DNA from: Mucilaginibacter gossypiicola
GTDB taxonomy: Bacteria; Bacteroidota; Bacteroidia; Sphingobacteriales; Sphingobacteriaceae
Direction: 5' to 3'
Length of the DNA: 64,000 nucleotides
Assembly (NCBI RefSeq): GCF_900110105.1
Contig: NZ_FOCL01000015.1
Span: 62,001 to 126,000, forward strand
Part shown: piece after piece, positions 53,442 through 62,159 of the stretch
Position numbering within the stretch: the first letter of the stretch is position 1
Layout of the letters: every line of letters begins with the position of its first letter
Position numbers and translations under genes: made by a program
The notes under the pieces: generated by a model
Told to the model about the DNA's origin: nothing
What the model saw: the letters and a program-made list of their open reading frames with translations, nothing else
The model's database searches: none

Positions 53442-55154
53442 ATGAATAAATATAAACTATATGCCGGTTTGTTTTTTACCGGTACAGTAGCGCTTGTTTC
53501 GGCTGCGTGGCAAACGAAGGCTGCAAAACAACCTGAGCCACCAAAGAGACGCCCTAACATTATCGTTATCATGGCCGATGATATGGGTTTTTCTGACCTG
53601 GGCTGCTATGGCGGCGAGGTTAATACCCCAAACATCAATTACCTTGCTCAAAACGGTATCAGGTACAGGCAATTCTATAACACATCGCGCTGCTGCCCAA
53701 CAAGGGCTTCGTTACTTACCGGGTTGTATAATCAACAGGCAGGCATAGGCAAAATGACCGACGCTGAAGACGAGCCCGGCTATCTTGGTCATATCACAGA
53801 TAACGCTGTAACCCTTGCCGAAGTCTTGAAATCTGCCGGTTATCATACGGCCATGTCGGGCAAATGGCATGTGTCAAATACCAACGGTCAGCCTAATGCG
53901 CAGGATCAGTTAGCCTGGTTAAACCATCACAAAGATTATCCCGAGTTTTCGCCGATCAGCCAGTATCCAACCAGCCGTGGGTTCGAGAAATTTTTCGGAA
54001 CCATTTGGGGTGTGGTTGATTTTTATGATCCCTTTAGTTTGGTTAGCGGCACCACGCCTATTAAAACAGTCCCCAAAAACTACTATCATACAGATGCTAT
54101 TAACGATACGGCAGTGGCTTACATCAAAGGCTACGCTAAATCGTTAAAGCCATTCTTTTTGTACGTTGCCGAAAACGCACCGCACTGGCCGTTAATGGCA
54201 AAGCCCGAGGATATTGCCAAATACAAGAACACATACAAAGGTGGCTGGCAGGCTATCCGCGAAGCGAGATACAAAAAAATGGTGAAGCTTGGCTTGATCG
54301 ATCCGACCAAAACTAAACTGTCCGAAAGGTGGAAGAGTGACCTGCAATGGAAAAACAATTCCGATAAAGATTGGGACGCCATGGCGATGGCTGTTCATGC
54401 CGCCATGATCGATAGGATGGATCAGGGCATTGGCCGCATCATCAAAATACTGAAGGAAACCGGTCAGTTGGATAATACGCTGATTGTTTTCCTGTCGGAT
54501 AATGGCGCCAGTGCCGAAAACTGCGCTGCGTATGGTCCCGGATTTGACCGCCCAAATGAAACCCGTGATGGCCGTAAAATAGTTTATGCTACAAAAAAAG
54601 AAGCATTGCCGGGCCCGGAAACTACTTATTCATCCATAGGGCCCCGCTGGGCAAATGTGGCTAATACCCCGTATGAGTATTGGAAAGCCGAATCATACGA
54701 GGGCGGCATCCACACCCCGATGATTGCCTTTTGGCCAAAGGGAATTAATGCCAACAAAGGAGGTTTTGATGACCATGTGGGCCATGTGATGGATTTCATG
54801 AGCACTTTTGTTGAGTTGGCCGGGGCTCAATACCCTAAAACTTATAAAGGGCATAACATCCTGCCAACTACAGGGATTAGTCTTGTACCAAGCTTTAAAG
54901 GCAAACAAACTCGCGGTCATGAGGATTTGTTTAACGAACATTTCGGCGCGCGGTACGCCCGTTCAGGAAACTGGAAGCTGGTATCGCTAAGTAATGATAC
55001 AACCTGGCATTTATATGATCTGTCGCAGGATAAAACTGAAACTACCGATCTGAAATCAAAACATCCCGAAAAAGTGCACCAATTGGATAGCCTTTGGCAT
55101 AACTGGGCAAACACACACCAGGTTTTTCCAAAGCCGGGTAATAAGAGTAAATAG
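53442..55154 (+). CDS. Arylsulfatase, type I sulfatase family
   Basis: A 570-residue exported enzyme (N-terminal hydrophobic LYAGLFFTGTVALVSAAW). The metal site NIIVIMADDMGFSDLGCYGG lies near residue 40. The formylglycine motif C-C-P-T-R within TSRCCPTRASLLTG places the modified Cys at residue 84. SGKWHVS and FLSDNGASAENC give further active-site residues. The enzyme needs a formylglycine-generating enzyme, which is not in the window. It probably removes sulfate from host or algal glycans or small aryl sulfates. The glutaminase-like gene follows 46 nt downstream. Confidence 0.93.
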   Translation: MNKYKLYAGLFFTGTVALVSAAWQTKAAKQPEPPKRRPNIIVIMADDMGFSDLGCYGGEVNTPNINYLAQNGIRYRQFYNTSRCCPTRASLLTGLYNQQAGIGKMTDAEDEPGYLGHITDNAVTLAEVLKSAGYHTAMSGKWHVSNTNGQPNAQDQLAWLNHHKDYPEFSPISQYPTSRGFEKFFGTIWGVVDFYDPFSLVSGTTPIKTVPKNYYHTDAINDTAVAYIKGYAKSLKPFFLYVAENAPHWPLMAKPEDIAKYKNTYKGGWQAIREARYKKMVKLGLIDPTKTKLSERWKSDLQWKNNSDKDWDAMAMAVHAAMIDRMDQGIGRIIKILKETGQLDNTLIVFLSDNGASAENCAAYGPGFDRPNETRDGRKIVYATKKEALPGPETTYSSIGPRWANVANTPYEYWKAESYEGGIHTPMIAFWPKGINANKGGFDDHVGHVMDFMSTFVELAGAQYPKTYKGHNILPTTGISLVPSFKGKQTRGHEDLFNEHFGARYARSGNWKLVSLSNDTTWHLYDLSQDKTETTDLKSKHPEKVHQLDSLWHNWANTHQVFPKPGNKSK

Positions 55155-55200
55155 TAAAACCCAACAATAAACATTAAAACCAAAAAGTAAAACGTAGTTT

Positions 55201-57678
55201 ATGAATCGCATTTTCAAAAAAACGTACCTGCTCGTTTCCGGATTAGCAGCATCGTTTGCTGCACAAACAGCGTCGGCTCAGGATAAGATGCCTTCTTATC
55301 CATTGATCACGCACAATACTTATTTCTGTGTTTGGTCAAACACAGATAAGTTAAATGAGTCAACCACCAAACACTGGACAGGAAAAGACCAATCATTATT
55401 GGGTTTAATTAAGGTTGATGGCAATTATTACCGTTTCATGGGAGCATCAGCCGTTAATTATAAAACCATTTTGGCGGCTACCGACGAAAAATCATACAGC
55501 AGCCAATACCAGGCCGAAACAGCGCCTGCAGAAGGCTGGGAAAAACCAGGTTTTAATGATCAAAGCTGGAAAAGCGGAGCTGCTCCATTTGGTGATGAAC
55601 GCGCAAGCAAAGGCACCCATTGGAGAGGTAAAGATATTTGGGTTCGTCGTAAATTTAATGTTGCCGAATTACCAAAAGGACGTTTGATGTTGAAGATCTA
55701 TCATGATGATGAAGCCGAAGTATACCTGAACGGGCAGCAGATTGCTACCGAAGGGGGCGCTAATGGCGATTTTGAAACCGTTGCTTTACCGGCCAGCGCA
55801 AAATCAAATTTAAAAGTAGGCGAAAATGTTTTGGCTATCCATTGTAAAAATACCGGTGGCGGCTCATTTATTGATGCCGGTCTTGCCGAAGAAGTGTTGA
55901 GCAAGGATGACGAAGCCGTTAAACTGGCCGAGCAAACCAGCGTTAAAGTTACTGCTACCCAAACTGTGTATAACTTTAAAGCGGGTGAAGTTAACCTGAA
56001 ACTTACTTTCACTTCGCCATTAGTTATAAACGATTTGAAATTGCTTACTACCCCTGTATCATACATCACTTATCAATTAAAATCAACTGATGGTAAGATG
56101 CATGATGTTCAGATTTATCAGGGTGTATCAAGTAATCTGGCTGTAAATACACCATCGCAAGAGGTTGCTGCATCAAAGTACAGCCAGAATGGACTTAAAT
56201 TGTTAAAAGCCGGTACTGTTGAACAACCTGTATTACAGAAAAAAGGTGATAACCTGCGTATTGACTGGGGCTATGTTTATGTTGCTTCATCAACCGCGGG
56301 AGCTAAACAATACATCACTCCTGAAGGTGATGCAGTATCATCATTCCTGGGCGCACAAAAAGGTGAAGCTACAGCTACAGGCAAACAATTAATGTTAAGC
56401 ACTGTATTGCCATTTGGTAAAGTGACTGCTACTCCGGTATCTAAATTTATTTCGGTTGGATATGACGACATCTATGCTATTCAATATTTTAAAACCAACT
56501 TAAGGCCATGGTGGAGAAATACTCCGGGAGCTACCATTGAAGGTGTACTGAGCGATGCTACCAAAACTTACGCTAAAGTAATAGGAACATGCGCAAAAAC
56601 AGATGCGAAGATCTGGGCCGACGCAGTTAAAGCCGGTGGGGAGAAATATGCTAAGTTATGTGTTATGGCTTATCGCCAAAGCATTGCTGCGCATCAATTG
56701 GTTAAAAGTCCTGAGGGCGAATTGTTGTTCTTATCTAAAGAGAATTTCAGCAATGGTTCTATCAATACGGTCGACATTACTTACCCTTCGGCTCCGATGT
56801 ACCTGCTTTATAATCCGGATTTGTTGAAAGGCATGATGAACGGTATCTTCTATTTCAGTGAAAGCGGTAAATGGAATAAACCTTATTCATCGCATGATTT
56901 GGGCACCTATCCATTGGCTAACGGCCAAACTTATGGTGAGGATATGCCGGTAGAAGAAAGCGGTAACATGATTATCCTTAACGCTGCTTTAGCGAAAGTT
57001 GAAGGAAACGCTAATTATGCAAAAAAACACTGGAAAACATTAACTATCTGGACGGAATATCTTGCTAAATCAGGCTTTGATCCGGGTAGCCAATTGTGTA
57101 CTGATGACTTTGCCGGTCACCTGGCGCATAACGCCAATCTATCGGTAAAAGCTATTGTAGCTATTGATGCTTATGGCGAACTGGCAGGTATGATGGGCGA
57201 TGCCGCTACAGCTAAAAAATACAGAGCAATGGCTAAGGACATGGCTAAAAAATGGCAGGAAAAAGCTAATGCCGGCGATCACTACGGTTTGGTGTTTGAC
57301 AGCAAAGATACCTGGAGCCAAAAATATAATATGGTTTGGGACAAAGTTTTGGGCTTGAATTTGTTCCCTCAAAAGGTGTACGATACCGAGCTTAAATACT
57401 ATCTGGCGCACCAAAATGAATTTGGGTTGCCATTGGATAGCCGTAAAACCTATACCAAAAGCGACTGGATACTGTGGACAGCTGCAATGGCCGACAACAG
57501 AGCTGATTTTAGCGCTTTAGTTGCCCCGGTTTATAAATTTGCCACGGAAACTTCATCGCGCGTACCGTTAAGCGACTGGCATGAAACTACCAATGGTAAA
57601 ATGGTGGGCTTCCAGGCCAGAAGTGTGGTTGGTGGTTATTATATGAAAACTTTAAGGGATAAATTGGCGGCGAAGTAA
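55201..57678 (+). CDS. Glutaminase A-like protein (DUF4964/DUF5127/DUF4965/DUF1793) with inserted jelly-roll
   Basis: An 825-residue exported protein (signal peptide through AAQTASAQ). The start SYPLITHNTYFCVWSNTDKL is the DUF4964 signature. A galactose-binding-like jelly-roll is inserted at about 100-225 (GWEKPGFNDQSWKSGAAPFG, DIWVRRKFNV, VYLNGQQIATEGG). DUF5127 (about 235-440), DUF4965 (about 460-620; IYAIQYFKTNLRPWW just before) and a helical DUF1793 toroid (about 630-820; EYLAKSGFDPGSQLCTDDFA) follow. Fungal GtaA of this family is called glutaminase, but the fold is that of a glycosidase-like toroid, so a glycan role is also possible. Confidence 0.82.
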   Translation: MNRIFKKTYLLVSGLAASFAAQTASAQDKMPSYPLITHNTYFCVWSNTDKLNESTTKHWTGKDQSLLGLIKVDGNYYRFMGASAVNYKTILAATDEKSYSSQYQAETAPAEGWEKPGFNDQSWKSGAAPFGDERASKGTHWRGKDIWVRRKFNVAELPKGRLMLKIYHDDEAEVYLNGQQIATEGGANGDFETVALPASAKSNLKVGENVLAIHCKNTGGGSFIDAGLAEEVLSKDDEAVKLAEQTSVKVTATQTVYNFKAGEVNLKLTFTSPLVINDLKLLTTPVSYITYQLKSTDGKMHDVQIYQGVSSNLAVNTPSQEVAASKYSQNGLKLLKAGTVEQPVLQKKGDNLRIDWGYVYVASSTAGAKQYITPEGDAVSSFLGAQKGEATATGKQLMLSTVLPFGKVTATPVSKFISVGYDDIYAIQYFKTNLRPWWRNTPGATIEGVLSDATKTYAKVIGTCAKTDAKIWADAVKAGGEKYAKLCVMAYRQSIAAHQLVKSPEGELLFLSKENFSNGSINTVDITYPSAPMYLLYNPDLLKGMMNGIFYFSESGKWNKPYSSHDLGTYPLANGQTYGEDMPVEESGNMIILNAALAKVEGNANYAKKHWKTLTIWTEYLAKSGFDPGSQLCTDDFAGHLAHNANLSVKAIVAIDAYGELAGMMGDAATAKKYRAMAKDMAKKWQEKANAGDHYGLVFDSKDTWSQKYNMVWDKVLGLNLFPQKVYDTELKYYLAHQNEFGLPLDSRKTYTKSDWILWTAAMADNRADFSALVAPVYKFATETSSRVPLSDWHETTNGKMVGFQARSVVGGYYMKTLRDKLAAK

Positions 57679-57697
57679 ATATCCGTTAGCTCTTCCC

Positions 57698-57725
57698 GTG
57701 GTGCGGTGAAACACCGACCACAGGC
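57698..57725 (+). repeat. REP hairpin copy 1
   Basis: GTGGTGCGGTG-AAA-CACCGACCAC followed by AGGC. A 10-bp stem with one bulged G. Forward orientation; loop one base shorter than in the other copies. Confidence 0.85.
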
Positions 57726-57770
57726 AAAAAACAGAAACGGGTTTGCAACGCAAACCCGTTTCTGTTTTTT
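57726..57770. terminator. Perfect long hairpin terminator between REP copies 1 and 2
   Basis: About 20-bp perfect stem (AAAACAGAAACGGGTTTGC and its inverse) with an AAC loop, A run on the left and T run on the right. It should stop transcripts from the glutaminase-like gene. Confidence 0.9.
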
Positions 57771-57785
57771 GTTAATTTTATCACA

Positions 57786-57814
57786 GCCTGTGGTCGGTGT
57801 TTTCACCGCACCAC
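57786..57814 (-). repeat. REP hairpin copy 2
   Basis: Inverse orientation: GCCT, GTGGTCGGTG-TTTT-CACCGCACCAC. It lies 9 nt before the 3' end of the transposase gene. Confidence 0.9.
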
Positions 57815-57823
57815 TTTTTTCTT

Positions 57824-58330
57824 CTACATGTGTTCCATGTAGTGTGTTATCAGTTCATTTTCTTCATTGCTTATATAATATGACGCCGATGAATGCAAAT
57901 AATTTTCAGGTAATTGGCATAGCCCGGCTTTAACCGGGTTGTTGTGTATATAATCTAACTTTTGTTCGAGCACGGTGCGATTATACATTGTTGCTTTATA
58001 TGGTCGTCGTTCCCAAAACTGATACTCGCGGTCGTTCTGAGTACTTTTGTAATTGTCCAAACTTTGCGAAGTGTTTATCAAGCTGAATTTAAGTTGTTGT
58101 GCGGGGAATTTGCTGAAATGCTGTTGTACATTTTTGTTAAGCCAATCGGGTTGTTTGCACCACAAAATATGTACATGATTTGGCATTATCACATAACCGT
58201 AAAGCCATATCCTATTATTCTTTACTAAAAAGCTTAAACTATCGATTACGATTTCTTTGTGGTTATCCTGATCAAGTAAGGGTTGCCAGTTAAGACAGGT
58301 TGCAGTAAAAAATTCTATGCCTTGATGCAT
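57824..58330 (-). CDS. REP-associated tyrosine transposase (RAYT), Y1/IS200-like
   Basis: A 168-residue single-strand DNA transposase. The metal-binding HxH is in YVIMPNHVHILWCKQ (His 52 and His 54) and the catalytic Tyr is in the RAYT signature LDYIHNNPVKAGL (Tyr at about 127). WERRPYKATMYNRTVLEQKL is also typical. It has no IS200-type terminal repeats of its own; instead, REP hairpins flank it: copy 2 at its 3' side and copies 3-5 at its 5' side. This is the layout of a domesticated RAYT that spreads or processes REP elements. The reading frame looks intact. Confidence 0.9.
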   Translation of the reverse strand: MHQGIEFFTATCLNWQPLLDQDNHKEIVIDSLSFLVKNNRIWLYGYVIMPNHVHILWCKQPDWLNKNVQQHFSKFPAQQLKFSLINTSQSLDNYKSTQNDREYQFWERRPYKATMYNRTVLEQKLDYIHNNPVKAGLCQLPENYLHSSASYYISNEENELITHYMEHM

Positions 58331-58364
58331 TGTTGATATTTGTAATACGAATATAACAAATCAT

Positions 58365-58393
58365 GTGGTGCGGTGAAAACACCGACCACAGGC
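58365..58393 (+). repeat. REP hairpin copy 3
   Basis: GTGGTGCGGTG-AAAA-CACCGACCAC followed by AGGC. Forward orientation, 35 nt upstream of the transposase start. Confidence 0.9.
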
Positions 58394-58449
58394 TTTTGGG
58401 ATTTCAATCGTAACACAGTTTATAGTGAGCATAGGTTGTAAGGAATTAT

Positions 58450-58478
58450 ATGGTACGGTGATAACACCGACCATAGGC
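58450..58478 (+). repeat. REP hairpin copy 4 (diverged, base pairing kept)
   Basis: ATGGTACGGTG-ATAA-CACCGACCAT followed by AGGC. The first G has become A and its partner C has become T, so the closing pair is kept. The bulged G is A here. Confidence 0.85.
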
Positions 58479-58513
58479 TTTAAGGACTTTTCAATTTGTG
58501 GCTTAGTCCGGCA

Positions 58514-58543
58514 GCTTGTGGTCGGTGTTTTCACCGCACCACT
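58514..58543 (-). repeat. REP hairpin copy 5
   Basis: Inverse orientation: GCTT, GTGGTCGGTG-TTTT-CACCGCACCAC. With copies 3 and 4 it fills the 311-nt gap between the transposase and AsmA-like genes. Confidence 0.88.
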
Positions 58544-58641
58544 CTTCCTCACTTTCTCCTAACATTACAATCATCATAATTTGATATCCAATAATTAGGT
58601 TTTATGATTACTTTCATGCTTCGTTAGCTATAATAATTTCT

Positions 58642-61600
58642 ATGCCGTTCCCTTTGAAAAAAATATTGGTTAAGACGCTTAAAATAAGCGCCATTACTGT
58701 TGTGAGTTTATTGCTGTTAATGTTCCTGCTGCCGTACCTGTTTCCCGAAACAGTAACTCAAAAAATAAAGCAGTGGGCAGCAGGCAGTGTAAACAGCAAG
58801 CTTTCGTTTTCGAGCACGCGCTTATCGTTCTTTAAAAAATTCCCTTCGCTGACCCTTACACTTAATGATTTTGTGTTGGACGGCAGTGCGCCCTTTCAGA
58901 ATGACACACTGATTTCGGCTAAAGAAATTTCACTGGCAATTGATCTTTCGTCGGTGTTTAAGAGCAAGATCAATGTAAACAAGATCTATCTTGACCATGC
59001 GTTGATCAACATCCAGGTTGATAGTGCCGGTAAAGCCAATTATAACGTTTATAAATCATCGCCTCCAAAGCAAGACGACAAAGCCGATACCGCAAGTGCA
59101 TCATTAGGGATCGAGCAAATTCTGATAGACAAAAGTCATTTGGTTTATGACGACCGTTCGTTGCCGATGCAGATCAATGCACGGGAACTTAACTACAAAG
59201 GCAGTGGCGATTTAAGCAAGGATATTTTTGACCTTTATAGCCACGTGGATGCCGCTTCGGTAGATTTTTATTACGGTAACAAAGCTTACGTACTTAAGAA
59301 AAAAGTAAATGCTGATCTGGTTACCAGTATCAATACCAAATCATTGGCCTTTGCATTTCAAAAAAACGACCTGCTTATTAATAAGCTCCCGGTTAAATTT
59401 AAAGGCCGGTTTGAGTTCCTGAAGGATGGTTATGACATGGATTTCAAGATCAGGAGTGATCAGAATGATCTTGGCGATATTTTTACCGCCATCCCGGATG
59501 AATACGCCAAATATGTTGATAACATGGATATCAGCGGTAACGGCATCATCCAGCTTGATCTTAGCGGAAAGTACATCGCCTCAAAAAACATGATGCCTAA
59601 CTTGAGCATCAGCATGAAAGTGCGCGACGGTTCCATCGTTAACAAAAGTACCCCCGCACCGGTTAAAAACCTGTACCTGAACATGGATGCCAGTTTACCA
59701 GGGCTTAATCCAGATAGCTTAAACGTCAATATTGATTCGGTTTATTTTAATATTGGCAAGGATTACTTTGGTTCGGTATTGAAACTAAAGGGGATCAAAT
59801 CGCCTTATATTTATGCCAAGGTGAATACCGAAATTGACCTGGAGCAATGGTATAAAGTTTTTGGCATTAAGCCATTCCAGGTAAAAGGGAGGTACGGTTT
59901 ACATTTACTGGCCGAAGGCAAATACACCACTGGCATCAGGAAAACGGGCTTAAGAAAAAAGGTTGATACCGTGATAACCAGTATCCCGCAATTTAAACTT
60001 AAGTCAACATTCAGGAACGGGTATTTTAAATACACCAAGCTGCCCCAGGCTATCAACAACATCAGTTTTGACCTGGATGCCGCCTGTCCTGATCATAACA
60101 TTGCTAACGCTACGATGGATGTGCGTAACCTGAATATTAATGCACTTAATAATTACATAAAAGGCTATTTGAAACTAAGCAACAAGGCTGGCGCATTGAT
60201 TGATGCTGGTTTAAATGCCAAATTTCATCTGGATGATATCAAGCAGTTTTACCCAATTGATAGTATTGATTTCCGTGGCGATTTTGATGCTAATCTGCAA
60301 AGCAAGGGAAGGTATATCCCTGCCCGCCGCATTTTTCCGGTTACCAATGCCGAGATCAACCTGAAAAACGGTTACATCCAAACCAAATACTACCCTCACC
60401 CCATGCAAAATGTGCAGGTTAGCGTGAATATCTTTAACAATACCGGCTCGTTAAAAGGATTGAAGGTGAATATTAAACCGGTTTCGTTCAACTTTGAAGG
60501 TCAGCCATTTTTGCTGAGGGCCAATCTCCGCAATTTTGACGACCTTGATTATAACGTGGCCTCACGCGGCAGTCTCGACCTGGGTAAAATTTATAAAGTA
60601 TTTGCCGTTAAAGGGTATGATGTAAATGGCTTTGTAAGCACCAACTTTATGCTGAAAGGCAAGCAAAGCGATGCCACCACGGGGCACTATGATAAACTGG
60701 ACAACTCGGGCAGCATGAAGGTGAAAAACATCAAACTTACCACCGAGCTGTTTCCGAAGCCGTTTTTTATCACCAACGGCGTATTCAGCTTTAACCAGGA
60801 TAAAATGAAGTTCGACCAGTTTAAGGCCAACTACGGTAAATCGATAGTGGTGCTTGACGGTGCTTTATCCAATGTGATAGGTTATGCTATGCAGCCAAAT
60901 TCACCGCTAAAAGGTGAGTTTAATTTGAAGAGTGACCTGATTATTGCCGATGATTTTATGGCCTTCGCAGGTGTGCCGCCATCTGTCAAGCCAACCAAAT
61001 CATCAGGGGTAATATTGGTGCCTTCCAATCTCGATCTTAATTTTGCTGCCGATGTTAAAAAAGTAAAATATAACGGTTTGGATATCAGCGATGCCAAAGG
61101 TGCAATGAATATCACCAATGGGCAGATCGTGCTTAAGCAAGCCGGATTTAGCCTGATAGGGGCTCCTGTTGTTATGGATGCCACTTACGGCAGTATTAAT
61201 CCGCAGAAAGCATTTTTTGATTATCACATCAATGCAAAAGAGTTTGACATTCAACGTGCCTACCGCGAGATCAAATTGTTTCATGATATGGCTACTTCGG
61301 CAGAGCATGTGCAGGGCATTGTATCGTTAGATTATAAACTGGCCGGCAAGCTTAACAGCGACATGAAGCCTGTTTATCCGTCGTTAAAAGGCGGTGGCGT
61401 ACTCTCCGTAAAACAGGTTAAGGTATATGGGTTGAAGCTACTGAGTGCTGTAGGCAAACAAACCGGACATGACAGTGTTGGCCACGGCGATGTGAAAAAA
61501 GTGGATATCAAATCAACCATAGCCAACAACATCATGACCATCGAGCGTACTAAAATGCGCATTGCCGGTTTCAGGCCAAGGTTTGAAGGCCAGGTAGGTT

Positions 61601-61758
61601 TGGACGGTAAGCTAAACCTGAAGTTCAGGCTGGGACTGCCGCCTTTCGGGATTTTTGGTATCCCGATGACAATTACAGGTACCCAGGATAAACCTGTTAT
61701 CCATTTGGGTAAGGGTAAAAAGGAAGATGAGCTAAAAGAGACGCAAGACGACGAATAA
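58642..61758 (+). CDS. AsmA-like envelope protein
   Basis: A 1038-residue inner-membrane-anchored protein: one N-terminal helix (about 13-34; ISAITVVSLLLLMFLLPYLF), then a very long beta-rich periplasmic part. FSSTRLSFFKKFPSLTLTLND at the start and the C-terminal GQVGLDGKLNLKFRLGLPPFG region are typical of the AsmA family, whose large members form hydrophobic grooves for lipid transport between membranes. The C-terminus is charged (KGKKEDELKETQDDE). Confidence 0.88.
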   Translation: MPFPLKKILVKTLKISAITVVSLLLLMFLLPYLFPETVTQKIKQWAAGSVNSKLSFSSTRLSFFKKFPSLTLTLNDFVLDGSAPFQNDTLISAKEISLAIDLSSVFKSKINVNKIYLDHALINIQVDSAGKANYNVYKSSPPKQDDKADTASASLGIEQILIDKSHLVYDDRSLPMQINARELNYKGSGDLSKDIFDLYSHVDAASVDFYYGNKAYVLKKKVNADLVTSINTKSLAFAFQKNDLLINKLPVKFKGRFEFLKDGYDMDFKIRSDQNDLGDIFTAIPDEYAKYVDNMDISGNGIIQLDLSGKYIASKNMMPNLSISMKVRDGSIVNKSTPAPVKNLYLNMDASLPGLNPDSLNVNIDSVYFNIGKDYFGSVLKLKGIKSPYIYAKVNTEIDLEQWYKVFGIKPFQVKGRYGLHLLAEGKYTTGIRKTGLRKKVDTVITSIPQFKLKSTFRNGYFKYTKLPQAINNISFDLDAACPDHNIANATMDVRNLNINALNNYIKGYLKLSNKAGALIDAGLNAKFHLDDIKQFYPIDSIDFRGDFDANLQSKGRYIPARRIFPVTNAEINLKNGYIQTKYYPHPMQNVQVSVNIFNNTGSLKGLKVNIKPVSFNFEGQPFLLRANLRNFDDLDYNVASRGSLDLGKIYKVFAVKGYDVNGFVSTNFMLKGKQSDATTGHYDKLDNSGSMKVKNIKLTTELFPKPFFITNGVFSFNQDKMKFDQFKANYGKSIVVLDGALSNVIGYAMQPNSPLKGEFNLKSDLIIADDFMAFAGVPPSVKPTKSSGVILVPSNLDLNFAADVKKVKYNGLDISDAKGAMNITNGQIVLKQAGFSLIGAPVVMDATYGSINPQKAFFDYHINAKEFDIQRAYREIKLFHDMATSAEHVQGIVSLDYKLAGKLNSDMKPVYPSLKGGGVLSVKQVKVYGLKLLSAVGKQTGHDSVGHGDVKKVDIKSTIANNIMTIERTKMRIAGFRPRFEGQVGLDGKLNLKFRLGLPPFGIFGIPMTITGTQDKPVIHLGKGKKEDELKETQDDE

Positions 61759-61849
61759 AAGTGTCTGGTGGTTTGTCGAGTTAATTTGTGGAAGAATAAA
61801 AGCGGGGATTGTGCGATTCCCTCCCCTGGGAGCTACTATTCTTAAAAAA

Positions 61850-62004
61850 ATGTCATTTCGATAGAGTAGGGGGCGATTGAGCGGTGGAGCGAAAGAGAAA
61901 TCTTCTACATTGGGCTCTATAACTACACTTTTAAAAGCAGGGCGTAGAAGATTTCTCCTCACCGGCAGCACACAAACCCTACTCTTAGCTCGTCGAAATG
62001 ACAT
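61850..62004. repeat. Long intergenic palindrome, ATGTCATTTCGA family, copy 2
   Basis: Perfect outer arms ATGTCATTTCGA / TCGAAATGACAT, inner stem AGAAATCTTCTAC / GTAGAAGATTTCT, and the shared GGAGCGAAAG block. The same architecture as 3723-3881. It fills much of the 401-nt gap between the AsmA-like gene and the next regulator. Confidence 0.88.
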
Positions 62005-62159
62005 CTTTTAGATTAAACGTATTGGTTAGTGTAAAATAGTTAACACGCGTCAGTTAGTTAACATTAAGTTCATATTGAAATGCTTTTTTTGTCTGCCATT
62101 TTATGCCCGGGTAGCAAATGGCGACTTCTTTTGCATGGCCACCTGCTCAATTTTCAAAT

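Noticed and set aside
45198-57678. Classical polysaccharide utilisation locus
   Set aside because: The enzymes are on different strands in separate units, and there is no SusC/SusD pair in the window.
57706-57933. 75-residue frame over the terminator and REP copies
   Set aside because: It reads through a perfect terminator and two hairpin repeats and overlaps the transposase gene; composition is not protein-like.
57698-58543. CRISPR array
   Set aside because: Repeats are palindromic, alternate in orientation, are irregularly spaced and enclose a transposase; no cas genes are present.
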